From assembly GCF_036850765.1 (NCBI RefSeq), contig NC_089490.1, positions 131,778,522 through 131,842,521 of the forward strand: a stretch of DNA of 64,000 nt, given 5' to 3'. A program made the translations under genes and the position numbers. Source of the stretch: Saccopteryx bilineata. Taxonomy: Eukaryota > Chordata > Mammalia > Chiroptera > Emballonuridae. A model generated the notes under the pieces. The model was not told the origin of the DNA. It saw only the letters and a list, made by a program, of their open reading frames with translations, and did no database searches. Of this stretch, positions 10,363 to 21,187 are shown piece by piece (the stretch's first letter is position 1; every line of letters starts with the position of its first letter).

Positions 10363-10697
10363 AATAAGAGTTGGCAGGGGGGTCAGAGTCAGAGAAGGAG
10401 ATGTGACAACAGAAGCAGAGGCAGGAGTGTTGTGACAGCTGGAAGGGTACCACCAACCCGGGAATGGATATGCCTCTAGAAGCTGGAAAAGACAAGGAAA
10501 TGGATTCTTTCCCTGAATCATCCAGAACAATCACAGCCCTGAAGACATCTTGTACTTCTGAACTCAGAAAGGTAAGAAAATTAGTTTATGTTGTTTTAAG
10601 CCACTAAGATTGTAGTAATTTGTTACAGCAGCCATAGGAAACTAATATTAATACTTCTACTGTCTAGTTCTCCTATATTTCACAAAGTTCCTGATTC

Positions 10698-10935
10698 TGT
10701 CCTGGCCAGTGGTACAGTGGTTAGAGCATTGTCCTGGTGGGTCAAGGTCACTGGCTCAATCCCAGGGTTACCAATTTGATCTGGAGGGTACCAGCTCAAT
10801 CCCAAGGTCGTCAGTTCAAACCCCAGTCAGGGCATGTATGAGAAGCTATCAATGGGTGCTCAAGTAGGTGAGGCAATGACTTGATGCTTCTCTCTCTATA
10901 TATCTCCCTTTCTCTCTCTCAGAAAATATAAATTT
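10698..10935 (+). repeat. SINE family D, long-bodied
   Basis: TCCTGGCCAGTGGTACAGTG head, several CAATCCCA/AAGGTC modules, then GAAGCTATCAATGGGTGCTC and a CT tail. Confidence 0.75.
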
Positions 10936-11159
10936 AATTATTTAGGAATATAAAGGAGTCATGGTAATTGTTCTCAAAAAGCTAAAAAAAATAATACATA
11001 TCTATTTTACACTTCTCTCCACCCTCTCTCTCCATACACACACATACATACACCTATCTCCATGTGTCTTCCTCACCTCAATTTCCAAAGTCCTAACATG
11101 TTGCCACATTTGCTCATTATTCTCTCTCTCTCTCCATGGGAATTCATTTTTTTCTTTCC

Positions 11160-11483
11160 TTTTTTTTTTTTTTTTTTTTTACAGAGACAGAGTCAGAGAG
11201 AGGGACAGACAGACAGGAACAGAGAGAGATGAGAAGCATCAATCATTAGTTTTTTGTTGCGACACCTTAGTTGTTCATTGATTGCTTTCTCATATGTGCC
11301 TTGACCGTGGGCCTTCAGCAGACCGAGTAACCCTTGCTCAAGCCAGCAACCTTGGGTCCAAGCTGGTGAGCTTTGCTCAAACCAGATGAGCCCGCGCTCA
11401 AGCTGGCAACCTCGGGGTCTCGAACCTGGGTCCTCTGCATCCCAGTCTGACATTCTATCCACTGCGCCACCGCCTGGTCAGGC
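11160..11483 (-). repeat. SINE family B, antisense
   Basis: Poly(T), ACAGAGACAGAGTCAGAGAG, CTCGGGGTCTCGAACCTGGG and head CCGCCTGGTCAGGC. Well preserved. Confidence 0.9.
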
Positions 11484-11519
11484 TTTCCCTGGAAATTCTT
11501 AATGTTCCTCAAACACATT

Positions 11520-12006
11520 AGGCATGTTCCTGCCTCAGCACCTTTGCACTTGCTATTCCCTCTGACTGGCGTGTTCTTTTCTCAGATATCCGCCTGACTT
11601 ACTTTTACTGCTTCACATCCTTCATTTCCCTGGCCAAACTTTCCTCCTCCTCCTCCTCCTTCTTTTCTTGAGAATTTTTATATGAGTTTATTTGGCCTAA
11701 ACTGATCATATATGCCAGGAAACAAGATCTCAAATACTCTTCAAACTCCCTTTTCTTAATGAGACCATTTCTAACCACTCTATTTAAAAATGCAGCATCC
11801 CCTCATTCAGTCTCTCCCTTGTTGGGTTTATTTTCCTCCCTAGTACTTACCACCATATAGCATGCTGTATATTTTTTTTACTTATTTTTATGGCTCCCTC
11901 ACACAGTAATTATGTCAGTTCCATTGTGGCAAGGACTTTATCCCCAGTGTTTGGAATAGGGTCTGGTACAATAAATGTTTGATGGAGGAATGAATGAATG
12001 AATGAA
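11520..12006 (+). repeat. L2 3' region
   Basis: CACCTTTGCACTTGCTATTC, AGTACTTACCACCATATAGC and a GAATGAATGAATGAATGAAT end are the standard L2 3' order. Confidence 0.7.
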
Positions 12007-12132
12007 TTGCAGTTAAATGAGATGGATTTATAAAAAGGGGAGAGAGGAAGGGGAGGAGGAAGAGGAAAGTTGTTACTACTCGTCTCTACATCTCTCCTTC
12101 AAGTTCTCCTCTGAATCTCTCATCTTCTAGAC

Positions 12133-12886
12133 CAGTGGCAGTCAACCTGGTCCCTACTGCCCATTAGTGGGCGTTCCAGCTTTCATGGTGGGTGGTAGCG
12201 AAGCAACCAACGTATAAATAAAAAGATAGATTTAGGCCCTGGCCGGTTGGCTCAGTGGTAGAGCGTCGGCCTGGCATGCAGGAGTCCCGGGTTCGATTCC
12301 CGGCCAGGGCACACAGGAGAAGCACCCATCTGTTTCTCCACCCCTCCCTCTCTCCTTCCTCTCTGTCTCTCTCTTCCCCTCCCGTAGCCGAGGCTCCACT
12401 GGAGCAAAGATGGCCCGGGCGCTGGGGATGGCGCCTCGGCCTCTGCCCCAGGCGCTAGAGTGGCTCTGGTCGTGGCAGAGCGACGCCCCAAAGGGACAAA
12501 GCATCGCCCCCTGGTGGGCAGAGCGTCGCCCCCTGGTGGGCATGCCGGGTAGATCCTGGTCCGGTGCATGCGGGAGTCTGTCTCTCCCCGTTTCCGGCTT
12601 CAGAAAAATATAGAAGAAGAAAAAAAGATAGATTTAACTATAGTAAGTTGTTTTATAAAGATTTATTCTGCCAAACTAAGCGAAAATTCGACATAAAGCA
12701 CTTGGTAAGTAATTATTATTATGTGCTTTAACTTGCTGTAACTCTGCTTTATAAATTTTATAAAGTAAAGTTACTTCCCTAATTTATAAATCACCATTAC
12801 TGTGGAACTGGTGGGCGGTTAGACAATTTTACTACTAACAGAGATACAAAAATGAGCGGTAGGTATAGAAAGGTTGACTACCCCTG
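12133..12886. mobile_element. hAT-type nonautonomous element carrying an internal SINE
   Basis: Ends CAGTGGCAGTCAACCTGG and, on the other strand, CAGGGGTAGTCAACCTTTC are imperfect inverted repeats. The 8-bp flanks are TTCTAGAC (12125-12132) and TTCTAGAA (12887-12894), 7 of 8 matching. The element is about 350 bp without the family C SINE at 12235-12622. The interior is AT-rich with no coding capacity. Confidence 0.8.
12235..12622 (+). repeat. SINE family C inside the hAT element
   Basis: Perfect 14-bp target duplication AAAAGATAGATTTA at 12221-12234 and 12623-12636. Intact A-box (TGGCTCAGTGGTAGAGCG) and B-box (GGTTCGATTCC), so potentially transcribable. Confidence 0.92.
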
Positions 12887-13132
12887 TTCTAGAATAAGAC
12901 CTTCCGGCCACTTCCAGTGCCCCGCCGCGCTCAGGAGTCCCGCAAGAGGGCGCACAGCTTCAGGAGCATCTTCTTTCACTTCCAGGAGCTCAGGCCCTTT
13001 GGAAAGGAATGCACAAGAGCGGTTCTCAGATCCGCCACGAGGGGGCGCTTCCCCTCCGGCTAAATCCAGGAGCTGCGCTTGTCGCGAACACCTGTAAAGG
13101 AATTGTCCCTTTTCTTACTGTTATTTTAAAAT

Positions 13133-13136
<4 letters not shown>

Positions 13137-13179
<43 letters not shown>
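13137..13179. repeat. (CT)n microsatellite
   Basis: About 21 CT units with a short A-rich stretch after CTCTCTCACTAAAG; probably the tail of a lost SINE. Confidence 0.9.
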
Positions 13180-13182
<3 letters not shown>

Positions 13183-13214
13183 GCTCTCTCACTAAAGAAA
13201 AAGAAAGAAAAAAA

Positions 13215-13815
13215 GATTCAGTGGTTTGGAACTAGAGAGTACTAGATTCAAATCGCAGCCCTTGAGGGCCCTGGCTAGTTGGCTCAGTGGTAAAGTGTCC
13301 ACCTGGCATGTGGATGTCCTGGGTTCAATTCCTGGTCAGGGCACACAGGAGAAGTGCTCTTCTTCTTCTTCTTCCTCTCCTCCTCCTCTTCCTCCCCCTC
13401 ACTTCCCCCTCCCCCTCCTCCCCTCCTGCCATGGCTCCATTAGAGCAAGTTGGTCCCAGGCACTGAGGATGGTTTCATGGCCTCCACCTCAGGTGCTAAA
13501 AAAGATTGGCTCTGGTCGCAATGGAGCAGTTGGGCAAAGCATCACCCCCTAGTGGGTTTGCTGGTGGATCCTGGTTGGGGCGCATGTGGGAGTCTGTCTT
13601 GGCCTCCCCTCCTCTCACTAAATAAATTTTTTTTTTTAAATCTTGGCCCTTGAAACCTGTACAACTTTGGCCAAGTGTCTGAACATTTTAGAACCTCCGT
13701 TTCCCAGTTCCAAAGAAAAGGAGTGTTCTATCCAAGGCTGATTGGAGGTTGACGTGAGATGGAGCACGCACATGCCTGATGGTATAAAGGTGAGTGCTAA
13801 GTAAATGTGCACTTG
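13215..13815 (+). repeat. MIR split by a family C SINE
   Basis: MIR 5' part (GGTTTGGAACTAGAGAGTAC, GATTCAAATC) to 13266. The MIR 3' part (ACTTTGGCCAAGTGTCTGAA, CCTCCGTTTCCCAGTT, GAGTGCTAAGTAAATG) resumes after 13640. Confidence 0.65.
13267..13640 (+). repeat. SINE family C
   Basis: GGCCCTGGCTAGTTGGCTCA head, CTT/CCT-rich expansion at 13357-13425, and an ACTAAATAAATTTTTTTT end. Flanked by GCCCTTGAG / GCCCTTGAA. Confidence 0.88.
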
Positions 13816-14540
13816 GATGTTTTCTTTCTTTAGAGAATTGAGGGCTGTTTGCCTTGGGGGCAAAGGCTGGCAGGTTTACCCACACACAAACACCCAGGCT
13901 GGGAAGACTGTGAGGCAAGGTGCAGATGGAGAGGGCAACTCAGCAGTGGCAGCTTGGTTCCTTGCTGAAGCCTCAGTCCAGAATCTGAGTCATCTCTACT
14001 CTGAGCCTCTTAGGCTCCTCCCCAATGGCTGAACTTTCCTGGAGATCTGAATGTGTCCAGAGGCAAGCAGGAAGGGTCATAATCACCTGCCAGGGTGGTG
14101 GGGTCTTTTCCCGGTCAGAGGCCCAGCAGCCTTTCTTGCATTGTCCACATACATACCCCCAATGTCCCTCTGGGCTCATCTAGAGAGAATTAGACACGTG
14201 TCCCAGGCTACAGTGCATTTTTAGTCTCCTGCCCCAATCTGGGTCACCCATTCCTTACTATCTTTGTCTGGATAATCTTGGTACCCCTCAGCCTCAGGGC
14301 CTCAGATCCAGGAAGCCTTACCTGATGGGCTCTTCTAGCTCCTATGAGAGCACTGATCACCCAGTATTCAAGTTAAGTAGTCGAAAGAATCACAGTTAGG
14401 TCAAAAGGTACAAACTTCCATTTATAAAATAAGTAAGTCATGAGGATGTAATGTAAAGGTAACTATATACATATTGTTATATAATGATGCTATATTGTTG
14501 CCCAGTTAAAGTTTGATGTGGAATCACAGCTGCAGTGAAA

Positions 14541-14542
14541 TA

Positions 14543-14565
<23 letters not shown>
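14541..14565. repeat. (TA)n microsatellite
   Basis: About 12 TA units at the tail of an antisense family D SINE. Confidence 0.95.
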
Positions 14566-14576
<11 letters not shown>

Positions 14577-14706
14577 TTCAGTTTAGAGAGAGGAAGGGAG
14601 TAAGCAGGAATGAGACAGGTTCCTGTATGTGCCCCAACTGGGAATTTAACTGGCACTCTCTGCGCTTCAGGACGATGCTGCAACCAACCAAGTTATCTGG
14701 CCAGGG
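14566..14706 (-). repeat. SINE family D, antisense
   Basis: TTCCTGTATGTGCCCCAACT and AACCAAGTTATCTGGCCAGG in antisense order. Confidence 0.8.
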
Positions 14707-14758
14707 CATGATACATATTTTTATTAGGGCTTCGTTGGATTTAAATAAAGTGCGTGCG

Positions 14759-14879
14759 TGCCTGACCTGTGGTGGCATAGTGGATAAAGCGTCGACCTGG
14801 AATGCTGAGGTCGCCGGTTCAAAACCCTGGGATTACCTGGTCAAGGCACATATGGGAGTTGATGCTTCCTGCTCCTCCC

Positions 14880-14917
<38 letters not shown>

Positions 14918-14957
14918 TCTTCTCTCATCTCTAAAATGAATAAATAAAGTCTTTTTA
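14759..14957 (+). repeat. SINE family A
   Basis: GCCTGACCTGTGGTGGCATA head, (CT)n at 14883-14915, and AAAATGAATAAATAAAG tail. Flanked by AAGTGCGTGC on both sides. Confidence 0.92.
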
Positions 14958-14999
14958 AAAAGTGCGTGCTATTTTAAAATAATCATAACAATACTGTAT

Positions 15000-15190
15000 T
15001 GCTTATTTGATAGTTGCTAGGAAAGTAGATCTTAAAGGTGCTCATTGCAAGAAAAAAATTATGGCTATGTGAGGTGATAAATGTTAACTGAATTTACTGA
15101 AGCAAACATTTCACAATGTATGAAAATATTAAATGTTACATTGTACACCTGAGACTAATATGTTATGTGTCAATTATACTACAATAAGAA
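15000..15190 (+). repeat. L1 3' end
   Basis: GCAAGAAAAAAATTATGGCT, TTACATTGTACACCTGAGAC and TGTCAATTATACTACAATAA are the known L1MA-type 3' UTR sequence. Confidence 0.7.
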
Positions 15191-15689
15191 ATACAATGTA
15201 AACATTCCAGTTAACAGTGTTAATGAGGGCAGGCAGATCTAGTGAGCCTTCTGCTGTCACGCCCAGAGAAGGGTGCAGCAGCACTATCAAGCATGCATAA
15301 TTGGGAAGAAACATCAGATAAATGCAAAATGAGGGACATTCTACAGGAAACTGTGTGTACACTTAAAAATGCTGATGTCACGAAGAACAAAGCAGGGGCA
15401 CAGAGCTGTTCCAGACTGAGAGGGACTCAACGATGCAAGGAAATGTGTGGTCCTGAATCGGACTTCTCAAGAAAAAAACATGGCTGCAAAGAGCGTGATG
15501 GGCACAGCTGAGGGAACTGGAATATGGACTGCAGATTAGATAACTGTATTATGTCAGGGTCGAATTTCTTAAAGTTGCTAACTGTACTGTGTTTATGTAA
15601 GAGAATGTCCTTGCTCTTAATAAAGGCAGTCATAAAAAATAATAATAATAAAATAAATAAAGGCAGTCATACACCAGATCTGTGACATA

Positions 15690-16135
15690 CAGTTTAGAAA
15701 AAATGTGTGTGTTAACTTTCTCTCTCTGTGTATTTTATATATTTGTGTGTATCATACATAGGTGAGTGTGTATTATATATGTGTGTTTATATTATATCAT
15801 ATATGTATGTCTCTATATGAATGTGGTGCTCTCTATAAATGCATGTGGATATTACATATGTCTGTGAGTATAGTAATGTCTTTACATATGTGTATATTAT
15901 ATATTTCTATATATACATGTGTTCATGTCCTTCTGTGTATATTATACATGTATTTATATATAAATGTATGCATTATACATATGCCTCTCTCAAAATGTTT
16001 GATATATATCAGTACATTTGTGTGTATGTTTTAGATACATGTGTGCCTATAAATTTCTGTGTATATTATATATCTTTCTACATGTATGCATGTAATATAT
16101 ATTATCCCTATCTGTATACAATTCAGTGACGTTAA
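15690..16135. repeat. AT-rich degenerate (TATG/TATA) stretch
   Basis: Irregular TATATGTGTGT, TATATTATATA and ACATATG words with no intact unit. The Tyr/Ile/Cys/Met-rich frames across it are compositional artefacts. Confidence 0.85.
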
Positions 16136-16260
16136 GTATATTCATGATGTTGTACACCCTTCACCATTACTAGTTCCAGAACATTTTCTTCACTCCAAAT
16201 GAAAACTCTGTGCCATGGTCTAGAAGGGAATTTGTGGACTCCAATAAACACATCCCTTAT
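16127..16260 (+). repeat. L1-type fragment
   Basis: CAATTCAGTGACGTTAAGTA, TTGTACACCCTTCACCAT and CCAGAACATTTTCTTCACTC match a known old L1 segment. The same segment recurs diverged near 58220-58320. Confidence 0.55.
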
Positions 16261-16274
16261 TCTCTCAACTCCTG

Positions 16275-16340
16275 ACCTGGTATGTGTGTGAGGTTTACCT
16301 GGTATGTGTGTGAGGTTTACCTGGTATGTGTGTGAGGTTT
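16275..16340 (+). repeat. Tandem repeat, three perfect 22-bp units
   Basis: Unit ACCTGGTATGTGTGTGAGGT plus TT, at 16275-16296, 16297-16318 and 16319-16340, with no mismatch. Confidence 0.97.
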
Positions 16341-16648
16341 TTTATATTACAAAAAGTGCAGTATTGTAATACAAAACTCTCTTGCTCCAGTCTGAGGCTG
16401 GCATTAACAATAGAAAAATACCAGCCCAAATACAACAAACAGAGTCTTATGCTATCTGCCAAAAGAGCTTGAAAGGGACTGTGTCACACTGCATTGACAG
16501 GGTGGGAAGACTTGCCTTAGTCAAGGAGGCAGCTCCCCCTCAGTTCTGGCCCATTGAAAACCAACAGGACTGAAGATCACCCTCGCCAAAACTTTCAATT
16601 GTACAAAGGAAGCCAAAAATCTAGATTTTCATTAGAAATCTCCTGCTG

Positions 16649-17042
16649 TAGCCTGACCAGTGGTGGTACAGTGGATAGAGCATCCCTGGTTCAAAACCGC
16701 GAAGTTGCTGGCATGATTGGAACTCACCAGCTTAAGCTTGGGGTCGCCAGCTTGAGTATGAGATCATGTCCCAGCTTCAGTGGGGTCTCTGGCTTGAGCC
16801 CAAAGGTCACTGGCTTGAACCCAAAGGTCGCTGACTTGAGCTCAAGGTCACTGGCTCGATTGGAGCCCCCCCCATCAAGACGCATATGAGAAGCAATTAG
16901 TGCACAACTAAATTGCTGCAACTACTAGTTGATGCTTCTCACACTCTCTTCCCCTCTTGCCTCTTTCTCTCACTCTCCCTCTCTCTCTCAAAGAAGGAGG
17001 AGGAGGAGGAGGAGGAGGAGGAGGAGAAAGAGAAGAAGAAAA
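16649..17042 (+). repeat. SINE family B, long-bodied
   Basis: GCCTGACCAGTGGTGGTACA head, repeated GGTCACTGGCTTGA units, then a CT stretch and an (AGG)n run at 16996-17025. Confidence 0.85.
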
Positions 17043-17780
17043 GCCTGACCAGTGGTGGCACAAATGGATAGAGCATTGATCTGAGATGGTGAGGACCCAG
17101 GTTTGAAACCCTAAGGTTGCTGGCTTGAGTGCATTTTCGCCAGCTTGAGTGCAGGGTAACATGGGATCATTAACATGATCCCGGGGTCTCTGGCTTGAGC
17201 CCAAAGGTCGTTTGCTTGAAGCCCAAGGTCCCTAGCTTGAGCAAGGGGTCACTGGCTCAGCTTGAGCTCTCTGGACAAGGCACATATAAGAAGCAATCAA
17301 TGGCCTGACCAGGCGGTGGCGCAGTAGATAGAGCGAACTGGGATGTGGAGGACCCAGGTTTGAGACCCCGAGGTTGCCAGCTTGAGCGCGGGCTCATCTG
17401 GTTTGAGCAAAGCTCACTAGCTTGAACCCAAGGTTGCTGGCTTGAGCAAGGGGTTACTCGGTCTGCTGTAGACCCCATGGTCAAGGCAGAGAAAGCAATC
17501 AATGAACAACTAAAGTGCCACAATGGAAAAAAAAATTGATGCTTCTCTCTCTCCCTTCCTGTCTGTCTGTCCCTATCTATCCCTCCCTCTGACTCTCTCT
17601 GTCTCTGTCAAAAAAAAAAAAAAAAGAAGCAATCAATGAACAACTAAGATGGCGCAACTACAAATTGATGCTTCTCGTCCTTCCCTCTCCACCATCTCTC
17701 TATTCCTTCTTGCCTGTCTCTCTGTCTTTCTCTCTCTCAAAAAGAGAGAGAGAGAGAAAAAAGAGAAGAAAGAAAAGAAA
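17043..17780 (+). repeat. SINE family B, long-bodied, split by a younger family B copy
   Basis: Outer SINE occupies 17043-17302 and 17625-17780 and ends in a CT/GA-rich tail. It directly follows another long-bodied B copy. Confidence 0.85.
17303..17624 (+). repeat. SINE family B inserted in a family B SINE
   Basis: Perfect 14-bp target duplication AGAAGCAATCAATG (17289-17302 and 17625-17638). Good head GCCTGACCAGGCGGTGGCGC and a 15-A tail. Confidence 0.92.
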
Positions 17781-17839
17781 GCAGTATTTTCCTCAAAATA
17801 AGTGTCAGACACAGAGTGGGCACTATTGAAGTTTTGGCT

Positions 17840-18420
17840 ATTACATTAGCTATCTATTATGTTAGCTACATAACCAGTGGCTTAGAACAACAATGCACAT
17901 TTATTATTTCAGTTTTCATAGTTTTTTTTACATTCTTTTTAAAATTAATTTTAATGGGGTGACATTGATAAATCAGGGTACATATGTTCAGAGAAAACAT
18001 CTCTAGGTTATTTTGACATTTGATTATGTTGCATTCCCATCACCCAAAGTCCAATTGTCTTCCGTCACCTTCTAACTGGTTTTCTTTGTTCATAGTTTTA
18101 ATGGTCAAAAGTCTGAGAGCGGCTCAGCTGGATGGTTCTGGCATGGGGTCTCATGAGGTTAATAACATGTCAGCTGTGTCATCTAAAAGCTCGACTGAGA
18201 CTGGAGGATGTGCTTTCAAGAGAGCTCTCTCTGGCATGGCTGACAAGCTGATGTTGGTTTGGGATCCTCACTGTGTGGATCTCTCCAAAGGTTTGCTTGA
18301 ATGTCCTTACAATATGGTAGTTGGTTTCTCCCAGACCATCCAATCTAATCAGGAACAAGGCAAAAGCCCCACGGATTTTATGACCTAACCTCAGAATTCA
18401 CACACACTATCATTTTCACA
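17840..18420 (+). repeat. Ancient interspersed repeat split by an L1 tail
   Basis: CCAGTGGCTTAGAACAACAA on the left and GTCTGAGAGCGGCTCAGCTG, CTTGAATGTCCTTACAATAT and TTTTATGACCTAACCTCAGA on the right are in the order of a known old mammalian repeat. Family name uncertain. Confidence 0.5.
17932..18090 (-). repeat. Short 5'-truncated LINE tail, antisense
   Basis: Starts with T-rich sequence and carries GGGGTGACATTGATAAATCA. Flanked by TTCATAGTTTT on both sides, as expected for a truncated retrotransposed insert. Confidence 0.6.
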
Positions 18421-18524
18421 ATATGCCCTTGACTAAATGATAGGGAGGAAATAAACGATGGGCATGAATATCAGGAAGCAAGGCTCGCTGGGCTATTTTG
18501 AATAAAGGTAGCATATCATGGCTG

Positions 18525-18735
18525 CTAAAAGCACAGTTCTGTGTTAGCCAATCTGGTTTCAGCCCTAGCTCCGCCCAGGTAACTGTGAGACCTTGGACAA
18601 GTGTGTAACCTCATTGTCATCTGTAACAATAAATACCTACCTAATTTGGAGTTATTAGAATTCAGTAAATACAGAATTGCTTTAGAACAATACCTGGCAT
18701 ATATTTAGTGCACAGTAGGTGTTTACCACTATTTT
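18525..18735 (+). repeat. MIR
   Basis: GACCTTGGACAAGTGTGTAA, CCTCATTGTCATCTGTAA and ACAATACCTGGCATATATTT in MIR order. Confidence 0.75.
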
Positions 18736-19319
18736 TATTATGAGCAGCTCCTCCACTGACAGATCAGCTCTTCTTGTCCCACCCACCAGAAGCCCCAAGG
18801 ACTGGAGATCAGTAAAGAGGGGTGGAGGGGCCCCCAGTCACCTGTCTTGGAGATACAGATAGAAAGACACTGTTCATGAGACCTTGTCTTGCCCAGATTG
18901 AAAACTTCCACAGGCAGGAACTTAATTTTGCTGCCCACAGACAAACAAAAACAAAGTCAATTTCGCTGCTTCACTTTTTGCTGAGAGATTCCAGCCCAGA
19001 GGTCATATTTCTATGCCATTTACTTTGACCAGAGTAGCCTATGTGGGGGCTGGGGTGTCTCGCCCACCATTATGTTCCCAGCACAGTATCTAGTGAACTT
19101 AAGAAACAACTGATGTCATTGCTGGGGTATAGGGCACATTCACAGAGCATTTTTAGGATGAAAACAAGAGCCAGGCCCCTGGAGAAATTCTTTCCTAGCT
19201 TTCTCACAGCATGTGGCTCTAAAAGAGAGCCTTCGGTGTTTTGTGCCCTCTAAAACTTGGCACCAAGGAAAAAGCCCCTGAGAAATGAATCAGGGAAATG
19301 CCATAGGGTTGGGAAAGAA

Positions 19320-20000
19320 ATTGGTTATTTATATCAGGGAGGGAAGCGAGGGAGGAAAGAATACACTCAGGGATAGCAATGTCCCCCGCTCAGACAGTCA
19401 GGGGTTTCAGGGTGGACGGCCTGGCTGCCAGGGCAAATGGTGACTGTAATACCGGAGGCTGAGGCAGGCAGGTCCACACTGGATTCAGGCAGACAGTAGA
19501 GAAACTGCGGAGCCAGGAAGCATTGGGCCATTCTATTTAATAAAATCTCACAATGGCAGACAAGCACACAGGCAGAGAAAACTGCCTCTCAGGCAAACAA
19601 ACAGCAAAATGGCCCCTCACAGTGGCAGGCAGGCAATCTGCACATCCGTAATCCTCAATCTCTCCGAGTACAAGTATCCATAGCCTATATAAGCTATGCA
19701 CACTTGCCTCTGCCATGTGCTCACGCACTAATCAAGCAAAGTGCTTGCAGCTTGTACACCAGCAAGCAAGCCTAACACTGCTGCTCCACAGTGACTGTCC
19801 AGGTCTACTCCTTGTTGAGGTTTTCCTCCTCGTCCTTCCCATCTGCCTGTCACTGCTGCTGGGATCCACATACCTGGCATCTGGCCTGGCTAGATGTATG
19901 AGTGGTGATCTGCACATCGAGTCAGAGCACGCAGTTTCAGATTCCAGAGACTGAGCTGGCTCCAAGCCCTGCTGAGTCAACTCTGTTCCTGCCAGAGCTT
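19320..20000 (+). mobile_element. LTR-like sequence (old retroviral LTR, boundaries unclear)
   Basis: The block 19471-19573 is clearly related to 52730-52832 in RAB11B intron 2 (shared GGGCCATTCT, ATCTCACA/GTCTCACA and AAGCACACAGG words). A TATA-like CCTATATAAGC lies at 19683-19693. No retroviral protein-coding sequence is seen. Class and ends cannot be set by eye. Confidence 0.4.
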
Positions 20001-20241
20001 GGGACCAACCAGCCTGGGGTTCTTCCTGGCAGGCAGATTTTTCTGTGCCAGCACCTTTTTCCTGACAGGGTATAGGGGAGTTGGTGTGGATAGAGGGGGA
20101 GGACTTTCTTGTTGAATAAATGCTTACCCTTGGGGAATGGACGTGGTCCAGCCCCACAGCTACACTCAGTTCTTTGTCTCAGAGTGTTGGGGGTCTCTCC
20201 ACTAGCCTGGGAACTCTTTATAGGAAAGCAGACGACTGCCC

Positions 20242-20276
20242 AATGAATGAATGAGTGAATGAATGAATGAATGAAT
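20242..20276. repeat. (GAAT)n microsatellite
   Basis: ATGAATGAATGAGTGAATGA and further units, one interrupted. Confidence 0.9.
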
Positions 20277-20699
20277 GGACTGGCCTTCCTTCCTTGTATC
20301 TTCTCTTTCTGTTTGGAGGTTCCTGCTTTTGAGGCAGGCAAAACTCAGACACTGCAAACCCTGGGAACAGAGAGTGTCAGTGGAAAGTGAGGCCCTGAGC
20401 TAGAGACTTAACAGGACAGACATGGGTCCTGCCACCGGGCACTAGGTTGTAAGTAAGCGGAACTAGAGACGTTAAAGAATCCACACACGTTAAAGACACA
20501 TCTGCCACGATGAATCCTTGAGCAGGAAGAAGTGTAGGAGCCTGGAGACGTCTCCGGGGGTGGGGGTGGGGGGCTGCCGTCTTTGGAGGTTCTCTTGGAA
20601 ACATCCTGGGCTCCCCGCCTGGCCCTGCAGCACTCAGCGCACCAGGACCCTTTCTCATACGTCTCCTGCCCTCTCCCCAGCATTTGACTCAAGAAGGGC

Positions 20700-21187
20700 A
20701 TAAAAATGCAGCCCGCGCACCCAGTCTTCGCGTAGGCCAGCTCCTTTTCCCACTTGAGAACGGCGGGGTGGGATTGGGGGCTCGGTATTCCGGCCTCGGA
20801 AAGAGGATCACGGAGAGAAGGGCCAGCTGAGGAGGAGTCTCTAGGGCGCCCTGCACCCCGCCTATTAACTACTAGGCCTCAAACGCACAGAATCCCGCCC
20901 CCGGCCTCGGCCTCACGCCCCGGCCTCGGCCTCACGCCCCGCCCTCGGCACGCCCCGCGCTTCCCCCTCGAAGCAGCCTGTCCTTTCTCGCACCTCCCTT
21001 ATAAAATGGGCGTTGCAGGGACCCGCTAAACAGAGGACGGAGGATTGAATCCGAGCCCTGTTCCCTGTGGCTTCCGCACCCGCGCGAGCCTCCTTCAGGG
21101 TCCCCGCGTCTTTAGTTCCCGCGACCTTGCGCCCCGGCGCTCTAGTGTCTGAGTCCCGGCATCACCGCGCCCAGGCCACCGGGAAAG
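20700..21187 (+). promoter_or_regulatory. ANGPTL4: ANGPTL4 promoter and 5' UTR
   Basis: CpG-rich region directly before the ANGPTL4 start codon. A TATA box (TATAAAA, 21000-21006) predicts transcription from about 21030 and a 5' UTR near 155-160 nt. At 20902-20940 the 19-base word CGGCCTCGGCCTCACGCCC occurs twice in tandem, with C-rich (Sp1-type) flanks. A TATA box beside a CpG island fits an inducible gene. Confidence 0.75.

Larger units (their letters stand above)
9795..10363 (+). repeat. SINE block: family B followed by a family C 3' part
   Basis: Flanked by a perfect 15-bp target duplication ATAAGAGTTGGCAGG (9780-9794 and 10364-10378). The first part is a family B SINE. After microsatellites, 10161-10315 resembles the 3' half of family C (GTGGATCCTGGTTGGGGCAC). 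One duplication encloses both, so the second part came with, or into, the first. Confidence 0.8.
9610..10645 (+). repeat. Ancient interspersed repeat split by a SINE block
   Basis: TGTTACCTTACACGGCAAAA through GGTGGGCCCAATG on the left continues after the SINE block as AGAAGCTGGAAAAGACAAGG and TTAAGCCACTAAGATTG, ending TAGGAAACTAATATT. This order is a familiar old mammalian repeat; I am unsure of its family name. Confidence 0.5.
3221..20700. other. KANK3-ANGPTL4 intergenic region
   Basis: About 17.5 kb between divergent genes, largely interspersed repeats listed separately. Stretches where I recognise nothing: 5300-5560, 5900-6290, 6725-7050, 8570-9600, 13820-14440, 15200-15690, 16345-16645, 18740-19320 and 20280-20700. 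No gene model is supported here. Confidence 0.8.

Noticed and set aside
12235..12310. tRNA gene suggested by A- and B-box sequences
   Set aside because: These belong to the head of a family C SINE; the same holds for all tRNA-like heads in the window. None keeps a full cloverleaf as an isolated gene.
15762..16129. Cys/Tyr/Ile-rich open frames of about 90 codons
   Set aside because: Products of the degenerate TATG/TATA stretch.
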